Positions 1 to 6,136 of a stretch of DNA of 62,058 nucleotides are shown in pieces. The notes beneath the pieces were generated by a model. It ran no database searches. It was not told the origin of the DNA and saw only the letters and a program-made list of their open reading frames with translations. Position numbers and translations under genes: made by a program. Numbering within the stretch: position 1 is the first letter of the stretch; the number at the start of each line of letters is the position of its first letter. Origin of the DNA: Flavobacterium azizsancarii (GTDB taxonomy: Bacteria > Bacteroidota > Bacteroidia > Flavobacteriales > Flavobacteriaceae); NCBI RefSeq assembly GCF_027980145.1, contig NZ_JAMZNK010000034.1:1-62058 (forward strand), in the 5' to 3' direction.

Positions 1-110
1 GGTATCTATCTTAAAATGTATCGTAAATTAAGAACCGCCTTGGTACGGATCCGTATGCCGGGTGGTGTGGAAGGTCGCCTAGGGAATTAATCCCTAGGCT
101 CCTATCCGAT
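1..110 (+). mobile_element. 3' end of a group II intron (domains V and VI), partial
   Basis: Positions 33-70 fold like intron domain V: a lower stem ACCGCC/GGTGGT with a CGC triad, then an upper stem ACG/CGT closed by GATC. Positions 75-106 follow as a domain VI-like hairpin (CCTAGGG/CCCTAGG with an A-rich loop), then a likely 3' end near CCGAT at about 110. The layout matches Bacteroidota group II introns, whose reverse transcriptase gene would lie just left of the window. The fold was judged by eye, and the exact 3' splice site is uncertain. Confidence 0.6.
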
Positions 111-120
111 TCTTATCATT

Positions 121-240
121 CGTTGCCTTCAACGGATTAAAATCAGTTAAATATATCATTTCTCTGAAATCGTTCTTCAATAACGTTCCGTCGAAACAAA
201 TAGATATTGTAGGGATGGATTTTAATCCGTCCTTCGCAAT
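121..240. repeat. Imperfect inverted repeat
   Basis: The arms ACGGATTAAAATC (from 132) and GATTTTAATCCGT (to about 230) are inverted copies and are flanked outside by TTGC/GCAA. This resembles palindromic intergenic repeats common in Flavobacterium. No gene is visible in this gap. Confidence 0.5.
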
Positions 241-259
241 GCATCTTTATCGCAGCAGT

Positions 260-363
260 TTGTCATTTCTGGGAACGAGAAATCGCACCAGAAACTCTGC
301 AATCAAAATCGTCAATCTTTGTCGAATTACGTGTGTGATTTCTCGTTCCTCGAAAATGATAAG
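260..363. repeat. Palindromic intergenic repeat (GTCATTT...AATGAT type)
   Basis: The arms GGAACGAGAAATC (272-284) and GATTTCTCGTTCC (337-349) are perfect inverted copies, extended by CAC/GTG inside and by a degenerate GTCATT/AATGAT pair outside. It looks like a decayed member of a palindromic repeat family that I know from Flavobacterium intergenic regions. Confidence 0.55.
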
Positions 364-387
364 TTTGTGTGAAAATTAGATTTAAAG

Positions 388-426
388 AAAAAAGCTGTGC
401 AAAACACTTTTCGGACAGCTTTTTTT
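388..426 (-). terminator. Rho-independent terminator after nadD
   Basis: The stem AAAAAAGCTGT/ACAGCTTTTTT surrounds a 16-base loop and ends in a T-run on both strands. It overlaps the nadD stop codon and would end the yicC-nadD operon. Confidence 0.75.
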
Positions 427-1006
427 ATTTTTTATAAAAATTATTGTGATCAATATAATCCCAGACTTTAGGTGGTAAAAGCGGTTGAATGTTTTTTCCT
501 TCCTTAATGCTGTTTCTAATAAAAGTAGAAGAAATTTCAACAATCGGGGCATCAATAATATGAACCTTAGGATGCGATTTTAATTCAATATTTTCCTCTT
601 CTTCAGAAATTCTTGGATAAACATAAATGTCGTAGTGGTCTAAAAGAACCTCGTAATTTTTCCATTTATGCAGTGTTTTCAGATTGTCTTCTCCCATAAT
701 CAATGAAAAGTCATGGGTTGGGTACTTCTCATGCAAATGAACCAAAGTATTTACGGTATAATTAGGCTGAGGTAGTTTGAACTCAATATCAGAAGGATTA
801 ATTTTTGGATAATCTTCTGTAGCAAGATAAACCATTTCTAATCGTTGATGATCGTCTAATAGGGTGGCTTTCTTTTTTAACGGATTGTGCGGCGTAACGA
901 CCATCCAAATCTGATCTAAATCGGCAAACTCAGCCATATGATTGGCAATGATTAAGTGGCCAACATGAATGGGATTATACGTTCCGAAATAAAGGCCTAT
1001 CTTCAT
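425..1006 (-). CDS. nadD: Nicotinate-nucleotide adenylyltransferase
   Basis: This enzyme transfers AMP from ATP to nicotinate mononucleotide, giving deamido-NAD in cytoplasmic NAD synthesis. The 193-residue protein has the nucleotidyltransferase start GLYFGTYNPIHVGHL (residues 3-17), including the HxGH motif, and the C-terminal ISSTFIRNSI signature near residue 158. Length is normal for the family. It is the last gene of a minus-strand run yicC - secreted protein - gmk - DoxX - nadD; yicC, gmk and nadD are commonly adjacent in Bacteroidota. A strong terminator overlaps its stop codon. Confidence 0.95.
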   Translation of the reverse strand: MKIGLYFGTYNPIHVGHLIIANHMAEFADLDQIWMVVTPHNPLKKKATLLDDHQRLEMVYLATEDYPKINPSDIEFKLPQPNYTVNTLVHLHEKYPTHDFSLIMGEDNLKTLHKWKNYEVLLDHYDIYVYPRISEEEENIELKSHPKVHIIDAPIVEISSTFIRNSIKEGKNIQPLLPPKVWDYIDHNNFYKK

Positions 1007-1075
1007 AAAAAAGGTTTTTTCATAATTTAAAAAAGTAATTGTTACAGTTAAATTATGCTGTGGTATTAAAATAGT

Positions 1076-1498
1076 TTAGTAACGACTCTTTTTTGAAATC
1101 AAATAATCAATAGAGAATTTGCCGCTTCCGGTTACAAGAAGAACTAAATAAAATAACAAGTATAGTATTCCCATTTCTTTAACGTCGATTGGGTCAGCAC
1201 CATGAATAACAAATACTGCAACCAGCATTGTAATTATCAATGGCAGTGTTGCCAATCTTGTTGCCAGGCCAATAAAAAGAAAAAACGAACAGATTACTTC
1301 TGCAAAAACGGCAAGAGTTAAAGAAGCTGTTTTTCCTACTCCAAGAGGGTCAGGAAATTGTATTTCGCCTCCTGCTAAAAGCATATTCAATTTAGACAAG
1401 CCATGCGAAATCATTAAGGTTGCAATTGATATTCTAATTACAAGAAGAATAATATTCAGGTAATTCTCGTTTCTTTTTATTTCAAATAAATTAATCAT
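1076..1498 (-). CDS. DoxX family inner membrane protein
   Basis: This 140-residue protein has four predicted membrane segments (roughly residues 15-32, 58-76, 82-100 and 109-125). It has the typical DoxX pattern of a first helix followed by SHGLSKL and a second helix beginning AVFAEVICSFFL. DoxX proteins are quinone-pathway-like membrane proteins whose biochemical role is mostly unclear. It sits between gmk and nadD in the same direction, with 74 bases to gmk, so it is probably co-transcribed. The call rests on fold pattern and length; the substrate is unknown. Confidence 0.8.
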   Translation of the reverse strand: MINLFEIKRNENYLNIILLVIRISIATLMISHGLSKLNMLLAGGEIQFPDPLGVGKTASLTLAVFAEVICSFFLFIGLATRLATLPLIITMLVAVFVIHGADPIDVKEMGILYLLFYLVLLVTGSGKFSIDYLISKKSRY

Positions 1499-1572
1499 AA
1501 TATAGATATTAAAAGCTGTTTACATCCAATTCTAACGGTTGTTTTTGTAAAAAAGTATTGTCTATGTGGTCT

Positions 1573-2148
1573 TTAATCTTTATTTACGAAAGCTTTTACC
1601 AATTGATATGCTTCTTCTTTTGCTGTATCTAAATCGTAATTTTTTATAATGGTATCAAATTGTGGAGCAGTTGCTAATTCTACAGAAGCTTTTGCAATTC
1701 GCATATTGATTTTGTCATCACTTTCAGTAGAACGTTCTTTTAATCGGCGTTTCAATTCATCTACACTTGGAGGTTTTACAAAAACAGCTAATGTTTGATC
1801 AGGGAATTTGTGTTTGATACGTAGTCCGCCTGCAACGTCAATGTCAAAAATTACATTTTTACCCAAAGCCCAGATACGTTCAATTTCCGATTTTAAGGTT
1901 CCGTAAAAATTATCGCGATAAACCTCTTCCCATTCCAGGAAATCTTCTGCTTTAATGTGTTTTTTGAATTCTTCTAACGAAATAAAATAATAATCTTTTC
2001 CGTGTTGTTCATCTCCGCGTGGGTCGCGTGAAGCCGCTGAGATTGAAAATTCTAAATTTAAATCTTCTTTCCCAAGTAAGTGTCTTACTATAGTTGTTTT
2101 TCCCGATCCTGAAGGTGCCGAGAAAACGATTAATTTTCCTTTGTTCAT
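1573..2148 (-). CDS. gmk: Guanylate kinase
   Basis: This enzyme phosphorylates GMP to GDP with ATP in the cytoplasm. The 191-residue protein starts with the P-loop FSAPSGSGKTTIVRHL (residues 9-24). It continues with the GMP-binding region SAASRDPRGDEQHGKDYYF (residues 38-56), and has VIFDIDVAGG (residues 99-108) and a lid region rich in Arg (RRLKERSTESDD). Length is typical. The GMP-binding segment reads ASRDPRGDE where many homologues have TTRxPRxGE, a variant seen often in Bacteroidota. It lies between a secreted protein gene (26-base gap) and DoxX. Confidence 0.95.
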   Translation of the reverse strand: MNKGKLIVFSAPSGSGKTTIVRHLLGKEDLNLEFSISAASRDPRGDEQHGKDYYFISLEEFKKHIKAEDFLEWEEVYRDNFYGTLKSEIERIWALGKNVIFDIDVAGGLRIKHKFPDQTLAVFVKPPSVDELKRRLKERSTESDDKINMRIAKASVELATAPQFDTIIKNYDLDTAKEEAYQLVKAFVNKD

Positions 2149-2174
2149 TCTTTATTTATAAGTGATCAATCGTT

Positions 2175-2774
2175 TCAGAGATAAAACTCTTTTTTTAGGA
2201 TTGATAACAATTCATTATATGAGATTAATTCATTAACGTTTGGATAACGTTTTAAATAAGTTTCAGGATTATCAAAAGAAAAACTATTTTTTAGTTTTCC
2301 GTTTTTAACATAAACTTGATAACCTACACCATCTATAACAAGAAATTTCTTTTTTACTATAATTTCCTCTCCCTTTTCTGTATCAATAAAAGGTTTTTCA
2401 AACTTGTATTGTATGCTTGTCATACTTGGTAAAAACTCTACATTGGTTAATAGTAAATTAAGCCAAATCAAATTTGCATCTTTTGGTTTTAATTTTCCAA
2501 GATTTTCTTTAGGAAATTGTATTTGATCAGTCTTAGTCACACTATTAGAGCTTTTCGAATACCAAAATATTTCTACAATCCAATTGTTTTTTTCCTCATC
2601 ATGCATTCTCAATATTTTGATGGTACTTGATGTTGAATAATCTTTATAAATACGAATTTCTTTTTCAAATCCTAACGTGTCCGGTATTTCTAAAACCTTA
2701 TTGATTTCTGAAATGTTTTGAGCTTTGATGTTCAAACTTATCAGAAGAAGAAGTGAAAAAAGAAATGTTCTCAT
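2175..2774 (-). CDS. Secreted protein of unknown function
   Basis: I do not recognise a family. The 199-residue product begins with a clear signal peptide (MRTFLFSLLLLISLNIKAQ, cleavage after KAQ). The rest is a soluble, mixed beta-type sequence with no cysteines, probably periplasmic. The ATG lies six bases after the yicC stop and the stop is 26 bases before gmk, so it is embedded in the housekeeping operon. The usual yicC-gmk spacing in relatives is short, so this gene may be a lineage-specific insertion. Confidence 0.75.
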   Translation of the reverse strand: MRTFLFSLLLLISLNIKAQNISEINKVLEIPDTLGFEKEIRIYKDYSTSSTIKILRMHDEEKNNWIVEIFWYSKSSNSVTKTDQIQFPKENLGKLKPKDANLIWLNLLLTNVEFLPSMTSIQYKFEKPFIDTEKGEEIIVKKKFLVIDGVGYQVYVKNGKLKNSFSFDNPETYLKRYPNVNELISYNELLSILKKEFYL

Positions 2775-2780
2775 TCGTTT

Positions 2781-3641
2781 TTACAAAACATTCAAAACCT
2801 GTTCTTTAATCTTCTCTAATTCGTCCTTCATCATCACCACTAATTTCTGCATTTGAGCGTGATTCGATTTAGAACCCATAGTATTGATCTCGCGACCCAT
2901 TTCCTGAGTAATAAAACCTAGTTTACGACCGTTAGCTTCAGTACCTTTTATAGTTTCTAAGAAATAATCTAAATGGTTCGTTAAACGCACTTTTTCCTCG
3001 GTAATATCCAGTTTCTCTAAGTAGTAAATCAATTCCTGTTCGAAACGATTTTCATCAACATTCACTTTCAATTCAGCTATTGCAGTTTGCAAACGATCTT
3101 TGATAGCCTGAACACGTTCCGGATCAAGAGCCAAAGCGTCATTCATATATTGACGGATATTTCCAATTCTCAGGTTGAATTCTTTTTCGAGAGATTCACC
3201 TTCATCTTTTCTAAAAGTCAGGATATTTTGAAGCGCCTCCTCGATAATCACCTGAATTTGTTCCCAGTCGTTTTCATCGATTTCCTCACGTTCCGTTTTT
3301 AGCGTATCAGGCATACGAACCGCCATTTTCATTAATTCAGTTTCATCAGCTGCGGGATATACTTCTCTTAATTGAGCAATATAGTTTTTTACAACAGGAA
3401 CATTTACTTTAGTCGAAGTTTGTTCAGAAGTGCTTTCGATGTAAATCCCGAAATCAATCTTTCCTCTCTCAAGTTTCGTAGAGATCTGAGTCCTTAAACC
3501 TAATTCCATTTCGCGATAAAGCGACGGCATTCTTACGTTTAAATCTAAACCTTTACTATTTAAGGATTTTACTTCAACGGTAATTTTTTTTGTAGGCAAT
3601 TGCAAAGAAGCTTTGCCAAACCCTGTCATAGATTGTATCAT
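2781..3641 (-). CDS. YicC/YloC family endoribonuclease
   Basis: The 286-residue protein opens with MIQSMTGFGKA, the family signature, and ends with the conserved C-terminal block including GRKLGFITQEMGREINTMGS (residues 238-257). YicC homologues are stress-related endoribonucleases acting in the cytoplasm. Length is typical. It heads the minus-strand operon to nadD. A TAnnTTTG box lies at 3661-3668, about 20 bases before the ATG, so this is a well-defined start with a very short leader. Confidence 0.92.
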   Translation of the reverse strand: MIQSMTGFGKASLQLPTKKITVEVKSLNSKGLDLNVRMPSLYREMELGLRTQISTKLERGKIDFGIYIESTSEQTSTKVNVPVVKNYIAQLREVYPAADETELMKMAVRMPDTLKTEREEIDENDWEQIQVIIEEALQNILTFRKDEGESLEKEFNLRIGNIRQYMNDALALDPERVQAIKDRLQTAIAELKVNVDENRFEQELIYYLEKLDITEEKVRLTNHLDYFLETIKGTEANGRKLGFITQEMGREINTMGSKSNHAQMQKLVVMMKDELEKIKEQVLNVL

Positions 3642-3660
3642 ATAATTGAGTATAAAGGCG

Positions 3661-3668
3661 CAAAGATA
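3661..3668 (-). promoter_or_regulatory. Promoter -7 box (TATCTTTG) for the yicC operon
   Basis: Read on the minus strand this is TATCTTTG, an exact match to the Bacteroidota -7 consensus TAnnTTTG. No clear TTG is seen at the usual distance upstream. Confidence 0.6.
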
Positions 3669-3735
3669 AATAAAACTTTGCAGTCTTGGGTTGTAAATCG
3701 CTAATCTGTTTTATGCTGAACAACTTAAAGTTTTT

Positions 3736-3850
3736 TTGCCACGAATTACACAAATTATCACGAATTTAATTAGTGGAAAATCATTTAATCTGTGGCTTTA
3801 TTTTAAGCATAACAAATAATTCTTGCAAATTTGTCTAATTTGTGGCTAAC
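3736..3850. repeat. Degenerate CACGAATTACAC / GTGGC repeat region
   Basis: This stretch carries several imperfect copies of words such as GCCACGAATTACAC, ATCACGAATT and TGTGGC. A related fragment is at 29462-29570 inside the bat operon. It is consistent with decayed copies of an intergenic repeat; no gene is seen here. Confidence 0.4.
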
Positions 3851-3875
3851 TTTTTTAGTCCTGAAATTTTAATTT

Positions 3876-4018
3876 GGGCGTTCCCCGCCGCGGCGGACTG
3901 GCTATCCGCTCCCAATCTTTTTTTGAGCAGAAAAAGCTCAAAAAATGGATTTCCGCTTCAAACGAAGTTCATTGAACACTAAAATAGAATAAAATTATAG
4001 TGAAGTAATCCCTAACGC
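3876..4018. repeat. Interspersed element bounded by GGGCGTT and AACGC
   Basis: A roughly 143-base stretch begins GGGCGTTCCC, contains a GC-rich palindrome CCGCCGCGGCGG, the words GGCTATCCGCT and GGATTTCCGC, an internal hairpin (TTTTTTTGAGC/GCTCAAAAAA) and ends ATCCCTAACGC. The ends are short inverted copies (GCGTT/AACGC). Its base composition differs sharply from the AT-rich surroundings. I recall similar elements as repeated in Bacteroidota genomes. Confidence 0.5.
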
Positions 4019-4039
4019 AAACCCGTGTACTTTAGAACT

Positions 4040-4393
4040 TTATTTTTCTAAAGCTTTCGTTACCTGTAATGTAACAGGTTGCGTATTGCCAATATAAATT
4101 TTACCATCAATAATAAAAACCGGACGGCTTAAAAAAGTATAATGTTCTAAGATATATTTCTTATAATCATCCTCAGTCAAAGATTGATTCTTTAAATCCA
4201 TAGATTTATATAATTGTGCTTTTTTACTAAACAAGGCTTCGTAACTTCCGGCAAGTTGGTACATTTCCTCCAATTCAGCTTCAGTAATAGGATTTTGTTT
4301 AATGTCATGAAAAACCAAATTATTGTCTTTCGGTAAGCTTTTAATAATTTTTCGGCACGTATCGCAAGAAGCTAAGTAATATATTTTATTCAT
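4040..4393 (-). CDS. ArsC/Spx-family thioredoxin-fold reductase
   Basis: The 117-residue protein begins MNKIYYLASCDTCRKI, a thioredoxin-like strand with a CDTC motif at residues 10-13. It ends with SRPVFIIDGKIYIGNT (residues 89-104), the conserved RP...G block of ArsC-like proteins. Members include glutaredoxin-dependent arsenate reductases and Spx-like regulators; which activity applies cannot be told from sequence. No arsenic genes are nearby, so a general redox role is as likely as arsenate reduction. It is divergent from the DinB-like gene. Confidence 0.8.
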   Translation of the reverse strand: MNKIYYLASCDTCRKIIKSLPKDNNLVFHDIKQNPITEAELEEMYQLAGSYEALFSKKAQLYKSMDLKNQSLTEDDYKKYILEHYTFLSRPVFIIDGKIYIGNTQPVTLQVTKALEK

Positions 4394-4472
4394 GATTTTT
4401 TAATTTAAGAGACTGCAAAGAAAATTCATTTAAAACTGAAAAATGCCTAATTTTAGAAAAAAAAATAAAATT

Positions 4473-4928
4473 ATGAATTCAGTTTTTGAAGTACAGAAGA
4501 CCATTAGAGAAATTCTTCTTAAGGTTTTAGACCATCATTCATTAGAGCAATTGAATAAAATTCCAGACGGATTTAGCAATAATTTAATTTGGAATATTGG
4601 TCATTGTATATCGTCACAACAGGTTTTAATCTATAAGTTATCCGGTTTGCCAACAATGGTTTCAGATGAGCTTATCGCCAAATACAGGAAAGGAACAAAG
4701 CCGGAAGGTGATGTTTCACAAGGTGAGGTTGATGAAATTCGAGCATTGCTTTCTACAACTTTGCAGCAAACAGAAAGAGATTTCGACAATAAAGTCTTTG
4801 TTGATTACAATGAGTACACCACTAGTTTGGGTTTTACTCTTAAAAATATAGACGGCGCATTAAGCTTTAATAATTATCATGAAGGAATCCATACGGGAAT
4901 TGTCATGAGTATTAGAAAGTTTGTTTAA
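4473..4928 (+). CDS. DinB-like protein (four-helix metal-binding fold)
   Basis: The product is about 151 residues from the ATG at 4473. An upstream in-frame ATG at 4443 is less likely because the A-rich stretch just before 4473 looks like a Bacteroidota translation start. Three spaced histidine regions (LDHHSLEQL, IGHCISSQ, NYHEGIHTG) match the DinB/YfiT metal triad of the four-helix bundle fold. Such proteins often act as thiol S-transferases, but most are uncharacterised. It stands alone and is followed by a perfect palindrome that probably ends transcription. Confidence 0.75.
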   Translation: MNSVFEVQKTIREILLKVLDHHSLEQLNKIPDGFSNNLIWNIGHCISSQQVLIYKLSGLPTMVSDELIAKYRKGTKPEGDVSQGEVDEIRALLSTTLQQTERDFDNKVFVDYNEYTTSLGFTLKNIDGALSFNNYHEGIHTGIVMSIRKFV

Positions 4929-4973
4929 GCTTTTGCTTTATTTTTTGGCTGTTCGCAATTTCTACAAATAATA

Positions 4974-5005
4974 AACCCGACAGGTTTTAAAACCTGTCGG
5001 GTTTG
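4974..5005. terminator. Perfect 32-base palindrome, bidirectional terminator or REP-like repeat
   Basis: The sequence from AAACCCGACAGG to CCTGTCGGGTTT is a perfect 32-base palindrome lying between two convergent genes (DinB-like and RlpA-like). A near-identical copy is at 26772-26804. It can serve as a terminator in both directions, but its repetition suggests an interspersed element. Confidence 0.7.
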
Positions 5006-5024
5006 AATATCGAATATGATATTT

Positions 5025-5519
5025 TTATTCTACTATAGTTTCAATTGTAACTTTCATGGCGCCGGCGCCTTTGTTTTTGGCGATTTCCATAAAAGCTCTT
5101 TTCGATAGATCAAGTTCTCTTGTTTTTACAAACGGACCACGATCGGTAACTTTAACTATGACAAATTTTCCGTTAGCTTCATTTGTTACTTTAATTCGGG
5201 TTCCAAATGGCAGTTTTTTGTGCGCTGCGGTATATTTACTGTTATTGAATTTGATTCCGCTAGCCGTTTTCTTTCCGTTAAATCTGTCCGCGTAGTATGA
5301 CGCATGAGCATTCTTTTTATAAGGCTTTAGTTTTAAACCCTTATCTGTAAATACAGAATCAATTGGCAAGGCAAGTATGTCTGGTCTTACTATTTTTACC
5401 GTATCCTGGGTGATTTTAGGTTTAGGTTCTGTTGGTTTTGTTTGACTTATGACATAAGTAAAACAGCTTAAAAAAGTTATTGTTAGTGTAGTAAGTATAA
5501 TTTGTTTTTTACTTCTCAT
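5025..5519 (-). CDS. RlpA-like double-psi beta-barrel protein
   Basis: The 164-residue protein has an N-terminal hydrophobic segment (residues 8-25) that can act as a signal peptide or anchor. A proline/lysine linker follows, then an RlpA-like domain from about residue 75: HASYYADRFNGKKTASG, then LPFGTRIKVTN and VKVTDRGPF with the conserved Asp. RlpA proteins bind or cleave peptidoglycan lacking stem peptides. No SPOR domain is present, so this is a short version. It lies alone between a terminator of the next gene and a shared convergent palindrome. Confidence 0.85.
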   Translation of the reverse strand: MRSKKQIILTTLTITFLSCFTYVISQTKPTEPKPKITQDTVKIVRPDILALPIDSVFTDKGLKLKPYKKNAHASYYADRFNGKKTASGIKFNNSKYTAAHKKLPFGTRIKVTNEANGKFVIVKVTDRGPFVKTRELDLSKRAFMEIAKNKGAGAMKVTIETIVE

Positions 5520-5575
5520 TTTTTATTTTTTTTCAGACTTGGGGGAGTTTGTACAAATAATATGCCGAGATAAAA

Positions 5576-5599
5576 AAAGCCCTATAATTTTAGGGCTTT
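5576..5599 (-). terminator. Terminator after the small membrane protein
   Basis: The stem AAAGCCCTA/TAGGGCTTT has a six-base loop and a flanking A/T run. It lies nine bases beyond the stop of the gene at 5609-6031 and separates it from the RlpA-like gene. Confidence 0.75.
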
Positions 5600-5608
5600 A
5601 ATTGGTTT

Positions 5609-6031
5609 TTAGAACCATAAGTTCCATGGGATTCTACTCAATATAAGCAATAATCCTAATCCGTAATAGATAGCAAAAGTTTTAAATTTAGCTTCGCTAT
5701 TAATTAATTTTTTATGTTTAGACCATCCAATAGTAATCAGGGCGATTGCTATCAGATTGATTAATGGGTGTTCTAATGAAGTAAGTCTTAATTCTGCGTT
5801 AGACATTTGTCCAAAGGCTGCTTTACCTAATGGAGACACAAAATAAAGAATCAAACCAACTAATAATTGGGTATGTGTTCCTATTAAAGCAAACAATGCA
5901 ATTTTGCGGTCTTTAGCGGTAAAATCCTTTTTTGATGTTACGCCAATGATAGCATTTACAACTGCAACTAATAAAAGCAAAAGCGCTAAATAAGCCCAGC
6001 CAGAATGGAATTTTTGTAGAAAATGGTACAT
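5609..6031 (-). CDS. Conserved four-helix membrane protein of unknown function
   Basis: The 140-residue protein has four hydrophobic segments (about residues 11-30, 45-65, 88-104 and 118-135). A histidine lies early (FLQKFHSGW), another in the second helix region (GTHTQLLVG) and one before the third helix (LEHPLIN). I think it belongs to a small Bacteroidota membrane family sometimes annotated as cytochrome-like, because histidines sit near membrane faces; heme binding is not shown. It is monocistronic, with its own TATATTTG box and its own terminator. Confidence 0.7.
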   Translation of the reverse strand: MYHFLQKFHSGWAYLALLLLLVAVVNAIIGVTSKKDFTAKDRKIALFALIGTHTQLLVGLILYFVSPLGKAAFGQMSNAELRLTSLEHPLINLIAIALITIGWSKHKKLINSEAKFKTFAIYYGLGLLLILSRIPWNLWF

Positions 6032-6052
6032 AAATTAATTTTTTTGTTAAAA

Positions 6053-6060
6053 CAAATATA
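6053..6060 (-). promoter_or_regulatory. Promoter -7 box (TATATTTG) of the four-helix membrane protein
   Basis: The minus strand reads TATATTTG, fitting TAnnTTTG, about 22 bases before the ATG at 6031. Confidence 0.55.
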
Positions 6061-6074
6061 GCAAAAAAGGCATA

Positions 6075-6113
6075 AAAAAAACGGCATTAGACTAAAAGTC
6101 AATGCCGTTTTTT
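6075..6113 (-). terminator. Terminator after the TonB-dependent receptor
   Basis: The arms AAAAACGGCATT and AATGCCGTTTTT form a strong stem with an inner ACT/AGT pair and a T-run, 24 bases past the receptor stop codon at 6137. Confidence 0.75.
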
Positions 6114-6136
6114 GGTATTTATTTAGATTCTAAATA

